Counted from the first letter of the stretch, positions 7,903-16,308 are shown. The stretch: DNA of 63,777 nucleotides from Lachnospiraceae bacterium (GCA_022799755.1 JAAWOU010000006.1:1-63777); one strand, 5' to 3'. Numbers and translations are program-made. The notes: generated by a model not told the origin, from the letters alone.

Positions 7903-10041
7903 ATGAAATTTTTGCTGGCGGCGGTGAATGCGAAATACATTCATTCGAATCCTGCCATATACAGCCTGCGGGCTTATGCGGGAGAAGAACTGCGCCAATA
8001 TGTGGAACTGGCGGAGTATACCATAAATCAGCCTATGGCAGACATACTTGCCGATCTCTATGGCAGGAAACCTGATGTGATCGGGTTTTCCTGCTATATT
8101 TGGAATTGGAGGCTGGTGCGGGAGCTGCTGGGGGAGCTTCCCAAACTCCTGCCGGATACGGAAATCTGGCTGGGAGGCCCGGAGGTGTCATATGACGCAG
8201 ATGTCATTTTGAGGAAATATCCGCAGCTGACAGGTATTATGGTGGGCGAGGGCGAGGCCACTTTCCGGGAGCTTCTGGGGTATTATGCGGCGGGTGCGAC
8301 GGCAGACAAGCGGGAGGACACGGAGCCGGAAGGCATCGTGACAGCCAGGTGCGGGGATATGGAGCCGGAAAGCATCGCGACAGCCGGGTGCGGGGCCATG
8401 GAGCCGGAAAGCATCGCGGCAGCCAGGTGCGGGGACACGGAGCCGGAAAGCATCGCGACAGCCGGGTGCTGGGACACGGAGCCGGAAAGCATCGCGACAG
8501 TCGGGTGCGGGGATATGGAGCCGGAAAACATCGCGACAGCCGGGTGCTGGGACATGGAGTCGGAAAGCATCGTGACAGCCGGGTGCGGGGACATGGAAGC
8601 AGATTCCTCGGAGGGAAAATGTCCGATTGCAACAGCCGAAGCAAATGGCCGGCGCCAATGGACGGGCCGTGATGCCGGGCGCCTGGCGGACATCCCGGGC
8701 CTGTGTCTCCCCACAGGCTACACCCCATGCCGCTCCCTGACGGACCTAAGCGCCATCCCGTTCCTGTATGACGACCTGGCGCCCTTTGAGAACCGGATTG
8801 TGTACTACGAAAGCAGCCGCGGCTGCCCGTTCCGGTGCAGCTACTGCCTGTCCTCCATCGACAAACAGGTAAGGCTGCGGGATATGGGCATTGTAAAGAA
8901 AGAACTCCGGTTTTTCCTGGACCATAAGGTAAAACAGGTAAAATTCATAGACCGCACTTTCAACTGCAGCCATGCCCACACCATGGCCGTCTGGTCCTAT
9001 CTCCTGAAACATGACAATGGTGTCACAAATTTCCACTTCGAAATTTCAGCCGACATCCTCCGAGAGGATGAAATAGCATTGCTGAATGACTTGCGCCCGG
9101 GGCTGGCGCAGCTGGAGATCGGCGTCCAGACAGTGAACCCAAAGACCCTGGAAGCCATCCGCCGGGTCATGGATGTGGATAAGCTGGAAAGCATAGTGGC
9201 AGCCATCCGCCAGGGCGGGAACGTACACCTGCACCTGGATCTGATCGCCGGACTGCCCTACGAGGACTACGAAAGCTTCGGCAGGTCCTTTGACCGGGTC
9301 TATGGGATGCACCCCCATCAGCTGCAGCTGGGCTTCCTGAAAGTCCTGAAAGGCTCTGAAATGTGGGAGCGCGCCGGGGAGTACGGCATTCAATATCTGG
9401 AGCAGCCTCCCTATGAGGTGCTCTGCACGAAATGGCTGTCCTACCGGGACATGCTGCGGCTAAAGCGCATTGAAGAGATGGTGGAACTCTACTACAACAG
9501 CGGCCAGTTCACCCACACCCTGCCTTTTTTGGAGAAAGCATTCCCCGGCCCCTTTGCCCTGTATGAGGCGCTGGCGGAGTTTTACGAAGAAAGGGGATAT
9601 TTCACCGTGAGTCCTGCCCGGGTCTACCGGTACCAGGCGCTGCTTGACTTTGCCGTGACATACGATGGGGAGCGGCGGGAAATCTACCGGGAGCTTCTGA
9701 CTTTTGACATGTATCTGCGGGAGAACCTCAAGAGCAGGCCGGATTTTGCGCCGGAGAGGGAGGATGTCAGAGAGGCGGTCAGGGATTTTTACCGCAGGGA
9801 GGAAAAGGAGCGGAAGTATTTGCCCAATTACGGGGAGTATGACCGAAGACAGCTTGCCAGGATGACCCATCTGGAGCCTTTTGTCTATCCTGTGTGGGAC
9901 AAGGCGTGGACAGAGGAGAGGGCCGTGAGATCGGAGGAGGACGGTACGGCATATAACCTTGTTCTGTTCGACTATCAAAAACGCAGCCCGCTGAACCATG
10001 AGGCATTCGTGCAGGTGCTGCCGCGGAAGCCGCAACCTTAG
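7903..10041 (+). CDS. Cobalamin-binding-domain radical SAM protein with a cysteine-bearing repeat insertion
   Basis: 712 residues. The N-terminus (about 1-130) resembles a B12-binding domain, with GFSCYIWNW and LGGPEVSYD. A radical SAM core begins near 300 with the CX3CX2C cluster ligands C308, C312 and C315 (GCPFRCSYC), followed by EIGVQTVNPKTLEAIRR. A DUF4080-like helical C-terminus completes it. Relatives are generally shorter. Here residues about 139-229 are seven 13-residue repeats plus a degenerate eighth (consensus DMEPESIATAGCG), a linker between the domains. The reaction is unknown; related proteins modify RNA, peptides or small molecules. The ribosome site is GGGAGGTG. The final codons run into a downstream DNA repeat array. 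Confidence 0.85.
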   Translation: MKFLLAAVNAKYIHSNPAIYSLRAYAGEELRQYVELAEYTINQPMADILADLYGRKPDVIGFSCYIWNWRLVRELLGELPKLLPDTEIWLGGPEVSYDADVILRKYPQLTGIMVGEGEATFRELLGYYAAGATADKREDTEPEGIVTARCGDMEPESIATAGCGAMEPESIAAARCGDTEPESIATAGCWDTEPESIATVGCGDMEPENIATAGCWDMESESIVTAGCGDMEADSSEGKCPIATAEANGRRQWTGRDAGRLADIPGLCLPTGYTPCRSLTDLSAIPFLYDDLAPFENRIVYYESSRGCPFRCSYCLSSIDKQVRLRDMGIVKKELRFFLDHKVKQVKFIDRTFNCSHAHTMAVWSYLLKHDNGVTNFHFEISADILREDEIALLNDLRPGLAQLEIGVQTVNPKTLEAIRRVMDVDKLESIVAAIRQGGNVHLHLDLIAGLPYEDYESFGRSFDRVYGMHPHQLQLGFLKVLKGSEMWERAGEYGIQYLEQPPYEVLCTKWLSYRDMLRLKRIEEMVELYYNSGQFTHTLPFLEKAFPGPFALYEALAEFYEERGYFTVSPARVYRYQALLDFAVTYDGERREIYRELLTFDMYLRENLKSRPDFAPEREDVREAVRDFYRREEKERKYLPNYGEYDRRQLARMTHLEPFVYPVWDKAWTEERAVRSEEDGTAYNLVLFDYQKRSPLNHEAFVQVLPRKPQP
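8317..8589 (+). repeat. Seven 39-bp coding tandem repeats (13 residues each)
   Basis: Seven exact-length 39-bp units in frame inside the radical SAM gene, with an eighth starting at 8590 that decays. Each unit encodes a variant of D-(M/T)-EPESIATAGC-(G/W), so one cysteine recurs every 13 residues. Because the unit is a multiple of three, copy number can change without breaking the frame. Confidence 0.95.
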
Positions 10042-10249
10042 AAATCTGACTCTGCGGCTAAGGCCAAAATCCCGGAAGTCTGATTCCGCCGTGGAAGCCG
10101 CACCCTCAGAAGTCTGACTCTGCGGCTAAGGCCAAAATCCCGGAAGTCTGATTCCGCCGTGGAAGCCGCACCCTCAGAAGTCTGACTCTGCGGCTGAGGC
10201 CGTACCCCCGGAAATCCGATTCTGCCGCAGGAGAAAGCCGCATAGAATG
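10018..10249. repeat. Alternating 34-bp tandem repeats (A-B-A-B-A-B')
   Basis: Units A (10046, 10114, 10182; CTGACTCTGCGGCTAAGGCC...) and B (10080, 10148, partial 10216; CTGATTCCGCCGTGGAAGCC...) each measure 34 bp, giving a 68-bp higher-order period. A partial B copy overlaps the end of the radical SAM gene. TGCGGCT of A can pair with AGCCGCA of B, so the transcript may form a string of hairpins. There is no T-tract. No gene is seen here. Confidence 0.9.
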
Positions 10250-10285
10250 ACACTGGGGCATGCCGGCGAAGCCAGGGCTTCCCTG

Positions 10286-10894
10286 TCAGGGGAGAAGCTT
10301 TTTCAGATAGCGCTCGATAGCCCCCCGGTTGGAGGAGCGCAGCCCCCGGGCAGTGTGCAGAAGCTGTTCTATTTGCCCCCACTCTTTTTTCGAGGCCCAA
10401 TAATCTGCCAGCTGATAATAAGTGCGGCTTACATCCGTGTTGGTGCTGACGGCGAATTTCATCAGGACGGCGGCCTCCTCCCCATAGCCCGCCTCCGTCA
10501 GCAGATCCGCCCATTTCTGCAGAGTGCGGGCCAGCAGGGTATAATTCTGGTCATATTCGGACAGGGCCGTGATGTTGGCAGTGCCGTATTCCAGCTTTAA
10601 GTCCGTGTTGGTCCAGCCGGTGAGATTGAGGATTTTTTTGTCGGAGAGGGACTCCATGACCTCAATGCACTCCAGGACCTGGCTATTGTCCTGAAGCAGA
10701 TGGGTGGGAAAACTTTCCAGAGGGATCTTGATATACGGCAGACCGTCTAAGGATTTGCGCCGGACAGAATTCGCCGCGGACTCCCTGGCCCAGAATTCCG
10801 CTTCCTGCCTGCGGCTGCGCTTGGTCCCTTTCTTGATGTTATAATAAACCAGCAGGGAAAAGGTAATAAAACTTGCCAAAAAACCGATATTCAT
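10286..10894 (-). CDS. Membrane-anchored protein of unknown function with TPR-like C-terminus
   Basis: 202 residues starting MNIGFLASFITFSLLVYYNI at 10894, behind GAAAGGAT. One N-terminal hydrophobic segment (about residues 3-19) is followed by a basic stretch KKGTKRSRR, which predicts an N-out, C-in anchor. The rest is soluble and helix-rich. Its C-terminal 80 residues alternate short amphipathic helices (TLQKWADLLTEAGYGEEAAV, QLADYWASKKEWGQIEQLL), suggesting tetratricopeptide-like packing. No catalytic motif is visible. It is divergent, by 84 bases, from a 35-residue membrane miniprotein. I do not recognise the family by name. Confidence 0.75.
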   Translation of the reverse strand: MNIGFLASFITFSLLVYYNIKKGTKRSRRQEAEFWARESAANSVRRKSLDGLPYIKIPLESFPTHLLQDNSQVLECIEVMESLSDKKILNLTGWTNTDLKLEYGTANITALSEYDQNYTLLARTLQKWADLLTEAGYGEEAAVLMKFAVSTNTDVSRTYYQLADYWASKKEWGQIEQLLHTARGLRSSNRGAIERYLKKLLP

Positions 10895-10978
10895 ATATAA
10901 TATCCTTTCGAAAGATAGTATTCGCCGGAGAGAGCCTGGGAGAGGTACGGGCCGTTCTCTGACAGTCAGGAGCAGGCC

Positions 10979-11086
10979 ATGTTTCATATGAATAACAAAA
11001 AAACAACCCGGCGCATCTCTGCGATCATCGTCACTTTGCTGATCCTCGCAATGATTGCTTCCACTGTAACATATTTGCTGTATTAA
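10979..11086 (+). CDS. Small Prli42-like single-pass membrane protein
   Basis: A 35-codon ORF: ATG at 10979-10981, TAA at 11084-11086, with GGAGCAGG seven bases upstream. The product has a basic head (MFHMNNKKTTRRI) and one hydrophobic helix ending VTYLLY. Size and layout match Prli42, the Firmicutes membrane miniprotein that in Listeria ties the stressosome to the membrane. The resemblance is by architecture only; similar layouts could arise in other small membrane peptides. Confidence 0.5.
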   Translation: MFHMNNKKTTRRISAIIVTLLILAMIASTVTYLLY

Positions 11087-11205
11087 TTCAATAGCGGAAG
11101 CACCCGTGAAGAGTAACGCGCTGAGCAGTTGCATGAACGGCACTTTGATTTGAAAACGGTACTGCCGCGCCACCGCGGACAGTATGACAGGAAAGGAAGA
11201 GAATA

Positions 11206-12696
11206 ATGGGAAAATGGTTGAGAAGAGGGAGCATCTGCGCTCTTATGCTGACCCTTATGCTGGCGCCGGGGCTGACGGCAGCGGCAAAAGATGGTGATAC
11301 CATCAAGAAAGGGATTTTTGTGGGCGATGTGGATCTGTCCGGCATGACGGCCCAGGAGGCGGCTCAGGCTGTGGACGCTTATGTGGAGACGCTGCGGGAG
11401 ACGGAGATTACGCTGCTGGCCGCAGAGGACAATGAGGTGCCTGTGACCGCCGGAGAGCTGGGAATCTCCTGGGCCAATCAGGACGTCATCACCGAGGCTC
11501 TGGAGGTGGGGACCCAGGGAAATGTAATCGAGCGCTATAAGATTCTGAAAGACCTGGAGCGGGAGAACCTGGTCTATCCCCTGGAGCTCTCCTTTGACTT
11601 TCAGGGACTGACGGACATCCTGATTGAAGAATGCGCTCAATACGACGTGAAAGCGGTGGATGCCGCTTTGGTGCGTGAGAATGAAGAGTTTCGGGTAGTA
11701 GGCGGCAACACGGGCTATGCGCTGGACGTGGAGGCATCTTTTGACAAAGTGCGCGAGTTCCTGGCCGGCGGGTGGGACTGCCAGCCCTGCAGCATACCTT
11801 TGGTCGTGGAAGTGACACAGCCCAGAGGCAACGCGGAGGAGCTTTCCAAGGTGAAAGACGTACTGGGCACTTTTACCACCTCCTACGGCAGTTCTAACTT
11901 CAACAGAAGCGAAAACATTGCCAATGGCTGCGAGCTGATCAACGGCACGGTCCTGTATCCCGGGGATGAGTTCTCCATGCTTGACTGCGTGACGCCTTTC
12001 ACCGCGGAGAACGGGTACTATATGGCGGGATCGTTTATGAACAACCAGGTGGTGGACAGTATGGGAGGCGGCATCTGCCAGGTATCCACCACGCTGTACA
12101 ATACGGTTCTGCTGGCAGAGCTGGAGGTTACGGAGCGTTCTAACCATACCATGATCGTGACATACGTGGATCCGTCGGCGGATGCGGCCATTGCCGAGAG
12201 CGCGGACAAGGATTTCAGGTTTGTGAACAATTTGGACTGCCCGATCTACATAGAGGGGCATACCGAGGGCAAGAAGCTGACTTTTACCATCTATGGCGAA
12301 GAGACCAGGGACCCCGGGCGGGAAGTCAGCTATGAGAGCAAGATTCTGGAGGTCATCAACCCTACCACGGACAGTATCACCGCGGATGAGGGACAGCCCT
12401 TGGGCTATATTGTGGCCGACGAGGGGAACGTGCATATAGGCTACCGGGCGGAATTGTGGAAAATCGTCCGGGAGGACGGTATAGAGGTGGAGCGCACCCA
12501 GATAAACAGCAGCAGCTATCGGATGGTGCCCAAGAGCGCCAGGGTGGGAGTCGCAACGGAAGATCCCGTGGCCAAAGAGGAGATCCTGGCTGCCATCGGT
12601 ACCGGCAGCATACAGCATGTGAGGGACGTGCTTGCACTGCTTCTGCCGCCTCCTCCCGCAGACCCGGCCGTCGATCCTGCCGCAGGGGCGCAGTGA
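11206..12696 (+). CDS. Exported VanW-family protein
   Basis: 496 residues with an N-terminal signal sequence (LRRGSICALMLTLMLAPGLTAAA). A region like the peptidoglycan-binding/YoaR N-domain follows (GIFVGDVDLSGMTAQEAAQA and a second DILIEECAQYDVKAVDAALV part). The VanW domain spans about residues 225-370, with NIANGCELINGTVLYPGDEF and GGGICQVSTTLYNTVLLAEL. The C-terminus ends in a Pro/Ala-rich tail. VanW proteins occur with vancomycin-resistance genes and in many Firmicutes cell envelopes; their biochemical role is unclear. The gene is preceded by GGAAAGGAAGAG and its stop overlaps the next start (TGATG), so it leads a coupled operon. No van resistance genes are nearby. Confidence 0.9.
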   Translation: MGKWLRRGSICALMLTLMLAPGLTAAAKDGDTIKKGIFVGDVDLSGMTAQEAAQAVDAYVETLRETEITLLAAEDNEVPVTAGELGISWANQDVITEALEVGTQGNVIERYKILKDLERENLVYPLELSFDFQGLTDILIEECAQYDVKAVDAALVRENEEFRVVGGNTGYALDVEASFDKVREFLAGGWDCQPCSIPLVVEVTQPRGNAEELSKVKDVLGTFTTSYGSSNFNRSENIANGCELINGTVLYPGDEFSMLDCVTPFTAENGYYMAGSFMNNQVVDSMGGGICQVSTTLYNTVLLAELEVTERSNHTMIVTYVDPSADAAIAESADKDFRFVNNLDCPIYIEGHTEGKKLTFTIYGEETRDPGREVSYESKILEVINPTTDSITADEGQPLGYIVADEGNVHIGYRAELWKIVREDGIEVERTQINSSSYRMVPKSARVGVATEDPVAKEEILAAIGTGSIQHVRDVLALLLPPPPADPAVDPAAGAQ

Positions 12697-13799
12697 TGCA
12701 CGGGAATCCGCTGCCCGGGGGACAGGCCCGCTCGGCCGCCTCCCCGGGAATGAAAAGCGGTAAACTGTCTGTGAATGCCATGAAGCGTTCCGTTCTGGGG
12801 CAGATCAGGACAAAGAGAGAGGAAGTGTTAAGTGGCGCAGGCATGGGAAGAGACTGCGCCATCTTCGCATTTCCCCCGGAGGAAAATGCCGCTGTCTGCG
12901 TACAGGAGGCGGTGCTGTGGACCGGACCGGAAAGAGGGCATGGAGCCGCCGCTCTGACCGGAGAGGATATGGGGATATCTCTGGCGGATCTGATCGTGAA
13001 ATCGGTCAACAACCTGGCAGCCGGGGGCGCTCGTCCTGTGGCAGTGATGCCCGCCCTGTTCCTGCCCCGGACCATGGAGGAATCGGGGATCAGGGAATTG
13101 ATGGCCCAGGCCCAGGAGAAATGCGAGGAACTGTCCATAGATCTTGCCGGGGGACAGACGAGAATTACGGCGGCGGTGTCCGCTCCCCTGGCCACGGTGA
13201 CGGCTTACGGCACGGCACCGGGAGAAGACCACAGCGCAAAAGCGGCAGCGCCGGGGCAGGATATCGTCCTGAGCAAATGGGCCGGCCTCCAGGGCACGGC
13301 GCAGATCGCCAAAAGCTGCAGAGAGCGGCTCCTGGAGCGGTATCCGGCCTGGCTGGTGGAGGAAGCGGCGGGATTCGACCGGTATCTGTCCGTGCTGCCG
13401 GAGGCGCAGGCAGCGTGTGCGTTCGGCGTCTGCGCCATGCACGATGCCTCGGAGGGAGGTATCCTGGGCGCCCTGTGGGAACTGGCGGAGGGAGCCGGCG
13501 TCGGACTCTCCCTGGATCTGCGGAAAATCCCCCTGCGCCAGGAGACCGTGGAGGTATGCGAGTACTGCGGCGCGAATCCCTACGAGCTATTGTCCGGCGG
13601 ATGTCTGATCATGACAGCGTGGGACGGAGGCGGGCTGGTCAGGGCGCTGCAGGAGGCGGGGATACCGGCTGCAGCGGCGGGGAAGCTTACCCGGGGCAAT
13701 GACAGAATCCTGACGAACGGAGAGGAAATCCGCTATCTGGACAGACCGCAGCGGGACGGAATCTATCAGATTACAAGAAAAGAGAGGGACATCAAATGA
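12696..13799 (+). CDS. HypE/PurM-superfamily (AIR synthase-related) protein
   Basis: 367 residues from the ATG at 12696, which overlaps the VanW stop; MKSGKLSVNAMKRSVLGQIR at 12750 is an alternative start. The layout is that of the PurM/HypE/SelD/ThiL ATP-binding fold: an N-terminal region GAGMGRDCAIFAF, an ATP-loop region TGEDMGISLADLIVKSVNNL, and a C-terminal region with MHDASEGGILGALWELAEGA. HypE dehydrates carbamoyl groups for hydrogenase maturation, but no other hyp genes are visible and the typical HypE C-terminal PRIC-type tail is absent. Its substrate is therefore unknown. Coupled to a downstream Lrp regulator and aminotransferase, it may act in a small amino acid or cofactor pathway. 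Confidence 0.8.
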   Translation: MHGNPLPGGQARSAASPGMKSGKLSVNAMKRSVLGQIRTKREEVLSGAGMGRDCAIFAFPPEENAAVCVQEAVLWTGPERGHGAAALTGEDMGISLADLIVKSVNNLAAGGARPVAVMPALFLPRTMEESGIRELMAQAQEKCEELSIDLAGGQTRITAAVSAPLATVTAYGTAPGEDHSAKAAAPGQDIVLSKWAGLQGTAQIAKSCRERLLERYPAWLVEEAAGFDRYLSVLPEAQAACAFGVCAMHDASEGGILGALWELAEGAGVGLSLDLRKIPLRQETVEVCEYCGANPYELLSGGCLIMTAWDGGGLVRALQEAGIPAAAAGKLTRGNDRILTNGEEIRYLDRPQRDGIYQITRKERDIK

Positions 13800-14278
13800 G
13801 AGAAGAATTGCTGGCATTGATTGAGAAGAACAGCCGGATTGACCTGGCAGAACTGGCTGTCCTGCTGGGCGTGGAGGAGGCAGAGGCGGCAAACGAGCTG
13901 GCAGCCCTGGAACAGGAGGGCATCATCTGCGGATACCATACCATGATCGACTGGGAGAAGACCTCCAGGGAAAAGGTATCCGCGTTGATCGAGGTGCGGG
14001 TGACACCCCAGAGAGGCCAGGGGTTTGACAGCATTGCACAGCGTATCTACCAGTACCCGGAGGTGCAGAGCGTATACCTGATGTCCGGGGGCTATGACCT
14101 GATGATCATTCTGGAGGGCAAGACCCTGCGGGAGGTATCCTCATTCGTGTCGGAAAAGCTGTCTGCACTGGACTCCGTGATCAGTACTGCGACGCACTTT
14201 ATCCTGAAGAAATACAAGGACCACGGTACGGTGCTTTCCAGGAAAAAAGAAGATGAAAGAGAGATGATCACCCCATGA
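13796..14278 (+). CDS. Lrp/AsnC-family transcriptional regulator
   Basis: 160 residues. An N-terminal winged helix (MREELLALIEKNSRIDLAEL, then GVEEAEAANELAALEQEGII) binds DNA. An Asp/Lys-type ligand domain (RAM) covers about residues 60-145, with VTPQRGQGFDSIAQRIYQYP and VYLMSGGYDLMIILEG. These proteins form octamers and respond to amino acids. Start and stop codons overlap both neighbours by four bases (ATGA), so it is translated with the HypE-like protein and the aminotransferase, and probably regulates this operon. Confidence 0.92.
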   Translation: MREELLALIEKNSRIDLAELAVLLGVEEAEAANELAALEQEGIICGYHTMIDWEKTSREKVSALIEVRVTPQRGQGFDSIAQRIYQYPEVQSVYLMSGGYDLMIILEGKTLREVSSFVSEKLSALDSVISTATHFILKKYKDHGTVLSRKKEDEREMITP

Positions 14279-15450
14279 GGAATCCGTTAGCAGACAATGT
14301 TGTAGCCATAAAGCCGTCAGGCATCCGGAAGTTCTTTGACATTGCCCAGGAGATGAAAGACACCATTTCTCTCGGTGTGGGCGAGCCTGACTTTGACACT
14401 CCCTGGCACATTCGGGACGAGGGCATTTATTCCCTGGAGAAAGGGAAGACTTTCTATACCTCCAATGCGGGACTGAAAGAGCTGCGGGAGGAAATCGCAA
14501 ATTATCTGTACCGGAAGCAGGGCATCCGCTATGAGCATCCCATGAAAGAGATCCTGGTGACCGTAGGGGGCTCCGAGGCCATTGACATAGGATTTCGGGC
14601 TATGATCAATCCCGGGGATGAGGTGCTGATCCCCCAGCCCAGCTTTGTGTCCTATGGGCCCTGCGCGGTGATGGCGGGGGCGAAGCCTGTGTACATCAAC
14701 ATGAAAGAGGAGAATGAGTTCCGTCTCACGGCCGAAGAACTGGAGGAGGCTATCACAGACAAGACCAAGATTCTCGTGCTGCCTTTTCCGAACAATCCCA
14801 CCGGGGCCATCATGGAGCGAAAGGACTTGGAGGCCATTGCGGAGGTTATCTTAAAACATGACATATATGTCATGTCCGATGAGATATATGCTGAACTTTC
14901 CTATAAAGAGAAGCATGTGTCCATTGCGGAACTTCCGGGCATGAAAGAGCGTACCATACTGATCAACGGTTTTTCCAAGGCCTTTGCCATGACCGGCTGG
15001 CGGCTGGGCTATGCCTGCGGCCCGGAGGCCATCCTGGAGCAGATGACCAAGATTCACCAGTTCGCCATTATGTGCGCGCCTACCACCAGCCAGTACGCGG
15101 CCATAGAGGCCATGAAAAACGGCGACGACGATGTGAGAGAGATGTGTACGGCTTACAACCAAAGGCGGCGCTATCTGGTGCATGCATTTCGGGAGATGGG
15201 GCTGCCGTGCTTTGAGCCTTACGGCGCTTTCTATATCTTCCCCTGCATTAAGGAGTACGGCCTGACCAGCGACGAGTTCGCCATGCGCTTTTTGAAAGAA
15301 GAGGGTGTGGCAGTGGTGCCCGGGACCGCTTTCGGAGACTGCGGGGAGGGATATCTGCGCATCTCCTACGCCGCTTCACTGGAGAACCTCAGAACCGCCA
15401 TGGGCAGACTGGAACACTTCCTGAAGAAGCTTCGGGAGGAGCGGGGATAA
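14275..15450 (+). CDS. Pyridoxal-phosphate aminotransferase, class I/II
   Basis: 391 residues, fold-type I. Visible are the substrate-side ISLGVGEPDFDTPWHI (about residues 30-46), the PLP-contact PFPNNPTGAIM, the cofactor lysine K235 in INGFSKAFAMTGWRLGY, and the C-terminal YLRISYA arginine that binds the substrate carboxylate. The closest types are PatA/AspC-like enzymes for aspartate, aromatic or N-acetyl-diaminopimelate substrates; specificity cannot be decided from sequence. Translational coupling to an Lrp regulator (ATGA overlap) is common for this group. The stop overlaps the trmL start by one base. Confidence 0.92.
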   Translation: MRNPLADNVVAIKPSGIRKFFDIAQEMKDTISLGVGEPDFDTPWHIRDEGIYSLEKGKTFYTSNAGLKELREEIANYLYRKQGIRYEHPMKEILVTVGGSEAIDIGFRAMINPGDEVLIPQPSFVSYGPCAVMAGAKPVYINMKEENEFRLTAEELEEAITDKTKILVLPFPNNPTGAIMERKDLEAIAEVILKHDIYVMSDEIYAELSYKEKHVSIAELPGMKERTILINGFSKAFAMTGWRLGYACGPEAILEQMTKIHQFAIMCAPTTSQYAAIEAMKNGDDDVREMCTAYNQRRRYLVHAFREMGLPCFEPYGAFYIFPCIKEYGLTSDEFAMRFLKEEGVAVVPGTAFGDCGEGYLRISYAASLENLRTAMGRLEHFLKKLREERG

Positions 15451-16064
15451 TGCATATCGTTCTGCACCAGCCGGAGATACCGGGAAATACGGGAAACATA
15501 GGACGTACCTGCGTGGCTACAGGTACGTCCCTGCATTTGATAGAGCCTTTAGGCTTCCGGTTGGACGAAAAGTCCATTCGGCGGGCCGGAATGGACTACT
15601 GGCATCAGTTGGATGTCCACCGCTACATGAATTTTCAGGAATTCAGGGAGAGCCATCCCGGTGCCAGAATCTGGATGGCCACCACCAAGGCCAGGCGTTC
15701 CTACACGGAGGCGGCCTTTGAACAGGACGACTACATCATGTTCGGCAAAGAAAGCGCAGGGATTCCCGAGGAGATTCTTGTGGATTATGAAGAGACCTGC
15801 ATCCGCATTCCCATGCTTCCCACCATCCGTTCCCTGAATCTCTCCAACTCCGTGGCCATCGTGCTCTACGAGGCGCTACGCCAGAACGGTTTCGCAGACA
15901 TGCAAAAACAGGGGGAGCTGCACCGCCTGGAGTGGAAGAGGGGGTTTTGTCAGGATACGGCATTATGGGATCTTAAGCAACCAGAACAAGCGGAAGCTAA
16001 TCCCCGTATGCAGGAACCTGATCGGCTGCCGCGAGTTCCTGAGACGGTTCAGGAAAGACGATAA
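15450..16064 (+). CDS. trmL: tRNA (cytidine(34)-2'-O)-methyltransferase with an extra tail
   Basis: SPOUT-class methyltransferase that 2'-O-methylates the wobble base of tRNA-Leu species using SAM. The family core covers residues 1-155: MHIVLHQPEIPGNTGNIGRT, FGKESAGIPEEIL and the knot motif IPMLPTIRSLNLSNSVAIVL. The usual protein ends soon after LHRLEW; here about 45 further residues (through QPEQAEANPRMQEPDRLP) look unstructured and lack family resemblance, so the normal stop may have been lost by a nearby rearrangement. Last gene of the VanW-to-trmL coupled run, followed by a terminator-like hairpin. Confidence 0.93.
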   Translation: MHIVLHQPEIPGNTGNIGRTCVATGTSLHLIEPLGFRLDEKSIRRAGMDYWHQLDVHRYMNFQEFRESHPGARIWMATTKARRSYTEAAFEQDDYIMFGKESAGIPEEILVDYEETCIRIPMLPTIRSLNLSNSVAIVLYEALRQNGFADMQKQGELHRLEWKRGFCQDTALWDLKQPEQAEANPRMQEPDRLPRVPETVQERR

Positions 16065-16129
16065 GGCACAGGCCGATGGAAGCAGGGGACATTGAATCCC
16101 CATACCGGACGCGACTTTGTTCAATTCGG

Positions 16130-16206
16130 AAAGAACCGAAAGTGTGCTGAATAAGGGGGGCAGAAAAGATTGCCCTCTATTCAACCCACCTCCGGTTCTT
16201 TTCTTA
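16130..16206 (+). terminator. Long terminator-like hairpin after trmL
   Basis: AAAGAACCG (16130-16138) pairs with CGGTTCTTT (16193-16201). Inside, TGAATA/TATTCA (16148-16153/16178-16183) and GGGCA/TGCCC (16158-16162/16171-16175) continue the stem. A U-rich stretch TTCTTTTCTTA closes it. It ends the upstream operon. Confidence 0.6.
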
Positions 16207-16308
16207 GAAATTAGAGTGATATCGGTCTAAGCGCATAAAGTCATCATCAATTGGCCGAAAACCTCGTAAGCGCTGTAAATCCTCCTGACGTTTTCTTTTC
16301 TCTGACAT
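16204..16308 (-). pseudogene. 5' fragment of another Rpn-family gene
   Basis: On the minus strand an ATG at 16306-16308 opens a 34-codon frame starting MSEKRKRQEDLQRLRGFRP, continuing IDDDFMRLDRYHSNF and stopping at 16204-16206. The IDDDFMR part resembles the N-terminus of Rpn/PD-(D/E)XK transposase proteins; everything downstream is gone. The palindrome TCGTGCACGA (16315-16324) lies just upstream of the start. A real but dead gene start is the simplest reading. The rest of 16309-16609 shows no gene. Confidence 0.45.

Noticed and set aside
8283..8714. Antisense repeat protein over the 13-residue repeats
   Set aside because: The repeat unit is open in several frames by composition; only the plus frame joins the B12 and radical SAM domains.
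10046..10249. CRISPR array
   Set aside because: The 34-bp units alternate between two sequences with no unique spacers, and no cas gene is present.
11083..12618. Long minus-strand open frame opposite the VanW gene
   Set aside because: His- and Gln-rich antisense translation without motifs; the plus strand has a signal peptide and VanW domain.
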